Below, piece after piece: positions 38,901-50,900 of a DNA stretch of 64,000 bases (position 1 is its first letter; every line of letters starts with the position of its first letter). The position numbers and the translations under genes were made by a program. The notes below the pieces were generated by a model. It saw nothing but the letters and a program-made list of their open reading frames with translations. It was not told the DNA's origin and searched no databases. Source of the stretch: Arenicola marina (taxonomy: Eukaryota; Annelida; Polychaeta; Arenicolidae). The stretch spans positions 38,949,759 to 39,013,758 of the forward strand of contig OZ025249.1 of assembly GCA_964019135.1 (NCBI GenBank). The letters run 5' to 3'.

Positions 38901-41900
38901 GACCTCACAGTGACCTCTGTCCTGTATCACATAGCTGTCTGTATGGTGCTCTACATCATGTACTCAGTGACCTCACAGTGACCTCTGTCCTGTATCACAT
39001 AGCGGTCTGTATGGTGCTCTACATCATGTACTCAGTGACCTCACAGTGACCTCTGTCCTGTATCACATAGCTGTTTGTATGGTGCTCTACATCATGTACT
39101 CAGTGACCTCACAGTGACCTCTGTCCTGTATCACACAGCTGTCTGTATGGTGCTCTACATCATGTACTCAGTGACCTCACAGTGACCTCTGTCCTGTATC
39201 ACATAGCTGTGTGTATGGTGCTCTACATCATGTACTCAGTGACCTCACAGTGACCTCTGTCCTGTATCACATAGCGGTCTGTATGGTGCTCTACATCATG
39301 TACTCAGTGACCTCACAGTGACCTCTGTCCTGTATCACACAGCTGTCTGTATGGTGCTCTACATCATGTACTCAGTGACCTCACAGTGACCTCTGTCCTG
39401 TATCACACAGCTGTCTGTATGGTGCTCTACATCATGTACTCAGTGACCTCACAGTGACCTCTGTCCCGTATCATACAGCTGTCTGTATGGTGCGCTACAT
39501 CATGTACTCAGTGACCTCACAGTGACCTCTGTCCTGTATCACACAGCTGTCTGTATGGTGCTCTACATCATGTACTCAGTGACCTCACAGTGACCTCTGT
39601 CCTGTATCACACAGCTGTCTGTATGGTGCTCTACATCATGTACTCAGTGACCTCACAGTGACCTCTGTCCTGTATCACACAGCTGTCTGTATGGTGCTCT
39701 ACATCATGTACTCAGTGACGTCACATGACGCCTATCCTATCCCTCACACAGTTGTCTGGCGGTCAGCGATCTGCTCCGTGGCCGCGTCCTGGATCCCGTG
39801 ATTCAGCGACTCCCGGAGCTCTGGGATACCATGTTTCGCGTCCGGGATGACATCAAGGAGACTGTCCGGAACGCCGCGGACATCGCCGTCAAGAGTCTCA
39901 GCAGGGTGACTATACTCACCCCCAGCCCCACCCAGGCCCAAGCGGTGACGGGTTCGCACCCCACCGTGGGTGCGTGGGGCCGTAGGACCCTTCCGTCGCA
40001 TTGTCCCATGGGTTACTCTGCCCCGTCAAGCAATTGTATGCTCACACGTGGTTTGAAACCCCAATTTATCCATGAATTTGTGCAGCGAACGTAACTAATT
40101 TGTATTAGAAAAAATGTCTAAACTACATGACTATTGAGGGTAGGGAAGTGACTATTTAAGCCACGATATCAATACCAGTCTGTAAACCAGTATATAAACT
40201 ATTTATATATATATAAAAATATGACGTATTTATGGTAATATCACCATGATAACAGCGAAATTATGGCTGTCCGTCTTCCATGTCAACCCCCGGCAAAGTC
40301 TGTTATTATAATAAACGTAAGTGTGAGTAATACGTGAGTTATGTGTCGCGCTCGATGACAACCAACTACCCATTTCTCGATATCGCGTTCGTTACCCTGA
40401 GTGACCGTGTGGTTTATCTCGACAGGCGAGCATCAAGCTGTGTGACCCGGAGTATGGCGGCAAGGTGGCGGGAGAGGCGACCAGTCTCATCCTGCCCTGC
40501 CTCCTCAAGTCAGGACTGGGCAGCCAGGTGCAGGAGGTCAGGGCCATCAGGTAGGAGGGACCGGAATAGCTATGTGACTCTGGTTTGTGTGCAGCTAACT
40601 GACCGTTATATCATTTAAAACTATATTAATTAACAACATAACCCCATGTCGCATTCACTCGGTGTAACGATACACAAACGAACTTTCGTTAGTGGTCAAT
40701 ATTATTGGTTTGTACCGAATCTGTTACTGTGCCTCTTACAATGTAGTTATTGTACGTTTAAATCTGCTGTTGAACCAGAAACATCTTTAGATGTCACACT
40801 TGCTAAGATACACCGCAAAGCTCTCAACAAATTACGGCGCTCAAACCATTATGTACGGAATATTCAAATGTAAAGCCTGGATAACATATCACATACGAAA
40901 TACGGAAAAAACTTGTCCCCTCAACCTCTGCCCGGGGGCCGGCCCGGTAGCTCAGTGTGCTAGAGCGTTCGCCTTGAGTGTTTTGGCCAACTGAGAGCCT
41001 AACGGCACGTGGATCGGTGGTTCGCGCCCCGCTGTGGTCATGTCTGTGTGGTCGCAGGATAAAGATCCTATGTCCTTCTTCGCAAAGAGTAGGGGGTTAC
41101 CCCCGGGGACATGGCTTCGCTCTTCCCTTTATTCTCCCATTGCCGCGATATGACCAAAAGTGGTTAAAGCCTCCTGAATATACAACCAACGAATCTCCGT
41201 GTCCGCAGCCTGAGCACTATCCTGAAGGTGAGCCGGACGGCGGGAGTCCTGCTCAAGCCACACATCCCACTACTGGTCGTCGCTCTGCTCGAGTCCCTCA
41301 GCACGCTGGAGCCACAGTACCTCAACTACGTGGCTCTGCACGCCGCCTCCAGCCAGGTCACCCAGGAGAAGGTACGTACTGGGGGAGGGGGGGGCGGGGA
41401 GGGAGGGGGGTCTACTACAGTACCTCAACTACGTGGCTCTGCACGCCGCCTCCAGCCAGGTCACCCAGGAGAAGGTACGTACTGGGGGAGGGAGGGGGGT
41501 CTACCACAGTACCTCAACTACGTGGCTCTGCACGCCGCCTCCAGCCAGGTCACCCAGGAGAAGGTACGTACTGGGGGAGGGAGGGGGGTCTACCACAGTA
41601 CCTCAACTACGTGGCTCTGCACGCCGCCTCCAGCCAGGTCACCCAGGAGAAGGTATGTACTGGGGGAGGGAGAGGGGGGGGGGGCTTCTAAGAGGGACTC
41701 ATTTAGTAACCTGTGATAACATACCGCGACAATTATGGAACTGGATGTTATGATGAACGAGCCATGTCTGTTTGGCGGGGTCACCCATTCATTTGTTTTT
41801 GTCGTCGGATTTAATTGTAATTAAATTATCTGATCTTTAACTTATAGTATTATGTTAACCTTTGTGAATTCTACTTATCGAGAGCTCTATGTAACTATAA

Positions 41901-44900
41901 CTATAATATGGCCACATAAATGGCTTGCTATATTCTGTTATCGTCGTACGATATGTTATTACATATATTAAAGGCTTCTCTGCGCCAAATGTCCAATGGA
42001 TATGGAATTGTATGTATTTTGTGGCTGTCCCGGCAGCAAAATCACGTGTGTGCGTGACGAAGACTGATTTCTTACCGTAAGACGTCTGGTTCATATGCTT
42101 CGTTCTCTCACAGTTGGATAACGCGCGCGTTGCTGCCTCGAAGACTTCGCCAATGATGGAGGTTGTAAACATGGTAGGATACGCTTATCTTTGTCTACAA
42201 GGGGCCGGCCCGGTAGTGGGCATTGAGTGCTCTGGCCACCTGTGAGCCTAACGGCACGTGGATCGGTCGTTCGCGCCCCGCTGTGGCCATGTCGGTGTGG
42301 TCGCCGGATAAAGATCCCATGTCCTTTTTCGTAACGAGTAGGGGGTTACCCCCGGGGACATGGCTCCACTCTCCCTTCCTTCTTCCATTGACGCGATATG
42401 AAGTGGTTAAATCGTCCTGAATATACAACCAACCAATGCTTTGTCTACATATAAGTTATTATTAAATATCTAGATTGGCGAATAGTTTAAAATCTCCTCA
42501 TTAAAAACCAAGTTGTAATATCGTTGGAGAGCAATAATGCTAACTCTACATTATGTACTTGTAGCTTCTGCTGAATGTCGGTATTATTCATTGTCCTCTC
42601 CCCTCACCATATGACATGTATATTGTGACGTCATTGCAGTGTGTGCAGTACGTGGACGATGACGTGTTGAAGGAGCTCATACCACGTGTCCGTGACGTCA
42701 TCAAGCAGAATGTGGGCCTGGGCACCAAGGTCAGATTCTCGTCTCACTGAACAAGTTGACGGTCGATATTTCGCTCTTTTCGGGAGAGACTCCATGGCTG
42801 AGTGGGGGGGCCTCCCTGGTGTAGTGGTTAGCGCACTAGACCGCAGATCAATAGGTCCTGGGTTCGAATCCGGGCTCGGGCACCTAATCTGGGGCATGTT
42901 TCATTCCTTCATCCTTCATCGTCTCGGGAGGTTCCTTGGCCCAATTTAGCCTGTATGTGCACAAAAGTGGCCTAAAACACCAACATTCCATTCCATGGCT
43001 GAGTGGTAGAACCCTCGACTGCAGATCAATAGGTCCCTGGTTCAAAACCCGGTTTGGGTGATCAAGTCTGGATCATATTGTTCATCCAAACCATTCATCG
43101 TCCCCGAAGGTTCCTTGGCCCAGTTATAACAATTATTTAATTTCCTCTAACTCCACTCACTATCCCAGGAGGTTTTATCGTCCAGTATAGCTTTCCTGAG
43201 CACATGAGTAGCACGAAACGTCTCATTTGAGTCCCAGGGACCTATCTGGTGTAGTAGTTAACACATTAGGCCGCACACCAATAAGTCCTGGGTTGGAATC
43301 CGCACCTAAGCTGGGCATGTCTCATCCATTCATAACTCATCGTCCCGGGAGGTGCTTTGGCACAGTTTAGCCCTTGTGTGGACAACAAGCGACCCAAAAC
43401 GCCAATTCATGTAATTTAAGTTCAGTTCTTCCATAATCGAACACAATATTATTTATTACGTATCGTTGTATGTGTACAATTATTTTTGCTGTAATGTTTG
43501 CTTCTTTTAAATTTGATCAGAATATTTGGCCTGCCCGCTATATTATATAAAACCATGTATGTATGAAGTTATCTATATCCCGCCCTTGGCGGTGTTGGGG
43601 TATATAGCCAGTGAGTCGTTGTGTTTCAGGCTGGCTGCGCCAATCTGATCGTGTCGCTGACTCATCAGTGTCCCCACCAGCTGGCGTCTCACTCAGGTAT
43701 GGCGTCGTGAAAGGTGGATTTCCTGATGGTTTAGATAATTCAAAGCTAGTGAAAGTGAACTTAAAAGGCTGATCTCGAACCTAAATCGATATTACAGAAC
43801 GAAGTTTATATTTTAGTCAATGGACCTGCAAAAATAAAGGCCTTCTGCATTGTTGAACGGCACCTTACTCTCTGCGTGCTATTGAACACCTATATTAGCG
43901 TTATATGTTAGGCACAACACTGGTTCAATTCCTTTTTTTGAAAAGGCAAAATTCGTCAACCGTTTAGTACTCCGTGTTGCTTTCTGTTTAGAACACTTCT
44001 TCGCGCGCCTCTCATCTTACAGTTTATCACAAATATCAATTCGCCAAAGTTTAGCGTAACGTCATGCTAGATTGACCGATGTTAGCTCGGCTCTGGATGC
44101 TATACAAGATCTCTTGGTACGATATAGTCTGTGGGAATGTAAAGAAAAACATGCAATGAAATGTTAAACGCCGAATTATCTTGTCTCTCGTGCTCAGGAA
44201 AACTTCTCAGTGTGTTGTTGAACGGGCTGCACGACAGAAACACCACAGTGCGGAGGTCCTATGCCTCTGCCATCGGACACCTAGCCAAGGTAAGGTACAG
44301 TTACTAAGTGGGCTTCCTCTTAATGATCTTAGTAGTGAATTTTATGTACCGTTTCGCCCCAGATTACTGCCCCGAATAGTGCTTGGGTCGGTATCCTTTA
44401 TTTGTCACGCGCTAAAGCTGATAAATGCACTGTCCCTTACACCGCCATGGTCTTGCGAAGCCTTGTGGTTTGTAGACGTCGGGACGAGCCGATTCTGTGG
44501 TCCGTAGAACATCCCTTGCGTGATAAAACGGTTCTATAAAGAGTCAACCAGCGAGGCTTCTGAAATCCTCTACATACTCACCGTTGTAATGCGTCTCAGT
44601 GGTTCTACGTTACACATTCCGGCGGCCGGCCTCCCGGGGGCCGACAGCTGCATAACGCGTAACCACGCAACGGCGGTTCTTCCGAGGCTTAGGTCTGACT
44701 GGTTATGTAAGACAGATCTCATCAGTTAAACTGAATTTGAGAAAAGAAATGACGTTTTCTTCTAGATCTATCAGGAGCTTCACTTTTATTGGTTGTTTTA
44801 AATTCTAATATGGAGGACAGAGCGCTTGGATGATGCTACTGTTTCGCATTGGGTGCATCTGTCTGTTTAGGTATGGTGTGCCCCATATGCAATGTATATT

Positions 44901-47900
44901 GAATGTTAACACTGATCCGAAGATTTGTTTATCTTATTTCAGATCTCAAAAGACAGCAGCGTGGAGAAGTTGATTTCTCGACTGAGCGAATGGTACATGG
45001 AGAAAGAAGGTAGTGTGATTACTTGTACATCACTAGTACAACTATGACATTGCTGGCTTTTCCTGTAGAGATTACCTAAGTGTATCATGGCTAAGAAGTA
45101 TGCTAGACCTAGCTAGGTTACCTGACCCAACCATTATACATTACATGAATAATCTGGTGCTGAAAGTGCCGTCACTGACCTGGTTGTTGGTACAGATTTT
45201 CAGTGCATATGTTTGTTCATTGGCCTTTCATCGCACCAGCGTCGTGTAGATATAGGAAAACCACGTGTTCCTTGTCTGTGATGATCCAGAGGAGTCGATC
45301 CGGAAGGCATGCGGCCTGAGCCTGTATAAGTCTATACAGTTAACCACGTGTTCCTTGTCTGTGATGATCCAGAGGAGTCGATCCGGAAGGCGTGCGGCCT
45401 GAGCCTGTATAAGTCTATATAGTTAACCACGTGTTCCTTGTCTGTGGTGATCCAGAGGAGTCGATCCGGAAAGCGTGCGGCCTGACCCTGTATAAATCTA
45501 TATAGTTGACCACGTGTTCCTTGTCCGTGGTGATCCAGAGGAGTCGATCCGGAAGGCGTGCGGCCTGAGCCTGTATAAGTCTATATAGTTAACCACGTGT
45601 TCCTTGTCTGTGGTGATCCAGAGGAGTCGATCCGGAAGGCGTGCGGCCTGAGCCTGTATAAGTCTATATAGTTAACCACGTGTTCCTTGTCCGTGGTGAT
45701 CCAGAGGAGTCGATCCGGAAGGCGTGCGGCCTGAGCCTGTATAAGTCTATATAGTTAACCACGTGTTCCTTGTCTGTGGTTATTCAGAGGAGTCGATCCG
45801 GAAGGCGTGCGGCCTGAGCCTGTATAAGTCTATATAGTTAACCACGTGTTCCTTGTCTGTGGTGATCCAGAGGAGTCGATCCGGAAAGCGTGCGGCCTGA
45901 CCCTGTATAAGTCTATATATTTGACCACGTGTTCCTTGTCTGTGGTGATCCAGAAGAGTCGATCCGGAAGGCGTGCGGCCTGACCCTGTATAAGTCTATA
46001 TAGTTGACCACGTGTTCCTTGTCTGTGGTGATCCAGAAGAGTCGATCCGGAAGGCGTGCGGCCTGACCCTGTATAAATCTATATAGTTAACCACGTGTTT
46101 CTTGTCTGTGGTGATCCAGATGAGTCGATCCGGAAAGCGTGCGGCCTGACCCTGCACGCCATTAACCAGCAGGCCCCGGACGTCCTGAAGAGCCACGGAG
46201 CGGCCGCCCTCCCGCTGGCCTTTCTCGCCATGCACGAGAAACCCCCAGGTATGTGATCCGGGGGGTGGGGGGGTCGGCCCGGGCCCTGGGTATCAGCGTG
46301 ACCAGATAGATCTTGGTGGGGTGCAGTTTAAGTGTGTTTTGCTAAAATCCTTGCCTTTCATGCAGTTGTTCGATTGCAAATGACGTCACAAGTCAGTTCC
46401 TGGATATTGACTCCTTGTGCCACGATGGATGAAATTTGTACAATACGCCACGTAGACATGGGGTATAAGCTATATCACTATTAAGTATTCGGTGTAATTA
46501 TTACTCATACGATAAACGACTAATTTACGCCATTTAACGTCATTTGCGTGCAATATGCATATTAAACGTCACTGTTGCCCAGTTTGAAATGAAGTGACCG
46601 TTTCTCGTTCCGTCAGAGGGGACTTCAACAGACAAGAAGACCTCGTTATGGGAGGAAGTATGGCTGGATGCTACGCCGGGTAAGCTACCGTCCATTCCGG
46701 GAGTTCACCTCTCGCGAATGAATTTTATTTGATCTCTGGACCTTTATATATATCCTTGTAACCGCCAGACCCACACTACCGTAGAACCGCCGTTGCGTGT
46801 TCAAGCGGTGTGCAGTTGTAGGCCCAGAAAGGCCGGCCACCCGACTATCCTAGAACCGCCGTTGCGTGTTCATGCGGTGTGCATGTGCAGAACCCAGAAT
46901 GCTGCCGTTTGGCTATTTATAGCAACGATTTAGCACACACTGGGGATTCTACGCTACTCCCGGCCTCTCGGGGCCTGCAAATCGCTACGCATTACAAGGC
47001 ACCGGCGGTTGAAAGGATATAGGTATACCTTTCTTTGATAAGTCGAATACTTTTCGAACGTGCAACAGCGAAGTAGAAATAAATTTAAATAACAAGGACC
47101 ACTTGTAATAACTTTCTTTTACACTCCATCCCACGTGACAGGCAGCGAGGGCGGAGTGCGCCTGTACCTGACGGAGCTGGTGGATCTCACGCAGAGGGCG
47201 CTACAATCGCAGTCCTGGCCAATGAAGGCGCAAGCGGCCAGCGCCATGGCAACCATGGCGGACAAGCTCAAGGCCAACCTGGGTCCCCCTTACTTGGGGC
47301 TCCTGCTGGGGGCCCTCCTGGGTGGCCTGCCCGGGCGAACCTGGACCGGCAAGGTAGAATTGGCCACAGGGTGCTTCTCTATAGAGTAAAGTAACGAAAG
47401 GCGATTGTACCGTACGTCATGTTGAAACTGCTGATACAACAATTTTTCACCTGCAATATGATTTTCTTTTGGAGACCTGTTTTGGACAGTATTTGTTTTG
47501 GGTGGGGCGTGGGGGGGGGTGGTAAAGAGTAGGGGGCTTGTCTGGTCAGTCAGCTCGAAAGCTTTTGTAGCGGTAGCCACCATAGGATGCGTGTAAGGGG
47601 CAGGGTGGGGTAAGGTCAGCACACAGTATTTGGCTTCCTTGCTTCCTGTCAAACAAAGCCTGACACGAGTTTAAAGGAATCGGTCGAGCGGGAGGGGGAG
47701 GGGGGAGGTGTCACAAACTTAGCCTCTTCGTATACAAGAAAGCCGCACACGGGATGCTCGAGCGGCCCAAAGCATCAATTCGTGTCATTCATTTCCATCT
47801 ATTAGCCAAAGAGATAAACAGCTTAATGGTACTTATTCGCTCACATCATATCGTGTCTTTGGTTGTAGAACTCCTTGTTGGAAGCACTTGCGACGGTGTG

Positions 47901-50900
47901 CTTGGCTTGCAAGTGAGTCACCTTTCATGTCGCGTTCCACATGTAGACATTTAGACTTTTCTATATACTTTATGTTTTCATTTTATTCATAATACTCTTC
48001 TTATATTTTTTAAATGACTGGTATTCTTAATAATTCATTTGATTGATTAATGAATACTTCATTTTATTCATGTTATAATGAATATGTTATTATTTTGTAT
48101 AATTGATCATAAAACTAAATTTGAATGCATTTAATTGTTCAGTTTAATGCGCTTGTAAAGCTCCGAAATATGCTAACGAGGTTCAACTTGCTCTGCGCAG
48201 AGATGCCATGCGCACGGCACGCGACGGGCAAGCGTCCATCGATGACGTCATAAGCGCCCTGCTCAAGGAGGCCAGGAAAGACAACCTTATGTACAAGATG
48301 GACGCTCTGCGTCACGTGACCGACATCCTGGAGGCCTATGAGGTGGACAACTTCCGGGACATCCACGAAATCCTCCAGCCAATGCTAGCCAAGGTGAAGG
48401 TCATTCAGAGAGTTGCCTGTCCAACATACGTATGGGTATTTTTTTTTATTCTGCGATGGGTTATGATGAGATAAATGCGGAATAACGAAGACACTTGTTT
48501 TCCGTACCTGAGTGTGGAAACATTGCATGTTATACAATGCCTAATAGACTACCTATGCAAGTGTACAATTCAATTTTACCTGCCATGACCCTCACCTGCC
48601 ACGACTCTACGATATATTTTCATGGCCAACGGCTCTGCCATGACCCGCGTTCCCTGGCTCTACCATTTCATTCATAACCTGGTTCTCTTCTTCACTGTCT
48701 TGCCCTGCCATGACCGGGGCCGGCGCAATAGCTCAGCGAGCTAGAGCGCTCGCCCTGAGTGCTCTGGTCACCTGCGAGCCTAACGGCACGTGGATCGGTG
48801 GTTCGAGCCCTGCTGTGGCCATGTCTGTGTGGTCGCAGGATAAAGATCCCATGTCTTTCTTCTTAAAGAGTAGGGGGTTACCCACGGGGACATGGCTCTA
48901 CTCCCCCTTCCTTCTCCCATTGACGCGATATGACCAAAAGTGGTTAAAGCGTCCTGAATAACCAACCAACGAACCTGCCATGACCCTCTCCCCCATCCCT
49001 TCCCATTACCTGATACCTTGCCTAACTCATTCTGTTCTGCAATGACCTGGTTCCTTGTCTCATTTTCCTGCCATTACCTGCTTCCCCTAATCACTCCTAT
49101 CATGATCCTCGTGGCCGGGTTCCCTGACTCACTCTTCCCTGCCATGTCCTTATGAACTGGTTCCCTGACTCACTGTCCCCTGCCATGTCCATATTAACTG
49201 GTTCCCTGACTCACTCTTCCCTGCCATGTCCTTATGAACTGGTTCCCTGACTCACTGTCCCCTGCCATGTCCATATTAACTGGTTCCCTGACTTACTCTC
49301 CCCTGCCATGTCCATATGAACTGGTTCCCTGACTCACCTTAGCGTTTTGTTCCAGACCAAGCCTGCCGACGATGCCGACGTTGGCAAGGACGCTTGGCTG
49401 GAGTTCCAGGAGGTGGCCTACCTCAGCCTGGGCAAGGCGTGGCCCGGCCCAGCCCACACCGACACACAAGGTAACCGTACTGCGTACACATATACAACGT
49501 ATCTCCCTGGCCGATACATGTAATACATGTGTGCATACAACAGGAATACAATTTCAAAAACAGAAGAATTGATTCAAATTTTATGCGAGAAGAATGAAAT
49601 CAAATTTCATGCAAGAAAAATTCAGTCAAATTTCATGCAAGAAAAATTAAGTCAAATTTCATGCAAGATAAAATTAAGTCAAATTTCATGCAAGAATTAT
49701 GACATCAAATATCATGCAAGAATTATGACATCAAATTTCATGCAAGAATTATGACATCAAATTTCATGCAAGAATTATGACATCAACAGGCTGTCCAGTG
49801 ATCCTACTTTTCCTACTTTTTCCTACTTTTTTGTCTCCATCCTATTTTTCCTACTTTTTCTTCAAAATGCCTACATTTTCCTACTTTTGGGTCTTTGCTT
49901 CACCAGGCGCAATTTCAAAATGTCGTGAATTGCTGTAAAAGTGTGTATATCGCTTCTATTATTGCAAAAGTCAGAGGTATTTTGTTTTTGCGTCCTGATA
50001 TATCTTTAAATCAACACTAGTGTCTGTCAAGTTCTAATAATGAAAATACAGGTACAGCTGAGCAGCATATAAGAAATGTTCTAAAGAGGCATTTTCCCAG
50101 TAATATAACTTTTTGTCATTTGTTTATCCGGAATAATGTTGCTACATTTTTTAGTCATACTTTTTGCTTCTATTTTCCTACTTTTGTCCTACTTTTTCTG
50201 TATTTCCATTCCTACTTTTGTCCTACTTTTTCATGAGGGTGTGCTGGACAGCCTGCATCAAATTTCATGCAAGGAGAATGAAATCGAATGTTTAAGCATG
50301 GGGGATTCCTTCTCTGCTCTTATATGGTTTGTATGGCATTCCACATCGAAATGAATGTCTAGATCATCCCTTTAAATCACTCCAACGGCCTCTTTTTTTT
50401 TTCTTTACCGCAGATTCCTTCCGAGAATCCATGAGCTGTCTGCTATGCGGTATCTTACAAAACAGCTTGTGGAAGGTGGAATTAGCGTCTCTGAAGTCCT
50501 GTACAAAGTTCCTTAGCAGGTGAGTTCATAGCGCTGGACATAGTTACCTCCCGGCACAATTTAACATGACCCCCCTGTTATAAAGGGGTCAAGCCTGGGT
50601 TCTCGCTTTGTTTACTATCTATGTCTATCCTGATCTTAATTTACTACTTTAGATTGACTTGTGAGTCTGAACTTGCTGTGTCGAAAGTCTTTTGTGAGCC
50701 CCAATTGACTATCAACCTTAGTTAATCAGTTTCAATTGACGGCATCAAAAAGGCTTGTAAGAGTAAAGTTAATCTAGTACATTTCAAAGTAGTTCACATT
50801 ACATTATAATCAGCGACTTCCTATTCTGTTGTAATTCCATATAAAATGCCGGTATTTATGCCGTTGAGGTGCGCATAGATAACATGTTCGGTGTGACGGT

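Noticed and set aside
35610-39745. CRISPR-like array
   Set aside because: Units are contiguous tandem copies with no unique spacers, in an animal gene intron.
26025-39751. Possible missing ECM29 exon inside the large intron
   Set aside because: Exons 30 and 31 join in phase and match contiguous residues of the human protein, so no coding segment is missing.
41228-41716. Long open frame with repeated [11 protein letters not shown]-type segments
   Set aside because: It is read-through of exon 33 and the duplicated donor junctions; the repeated peptide comes from intron sequence.
44340-44710. Open frames and GC-rich block in ECM29 intron 37
   Set aside because: Some resemblance to the GC-rich block near 46790-47000, but I could not define ends, duplications or a repeat unit.
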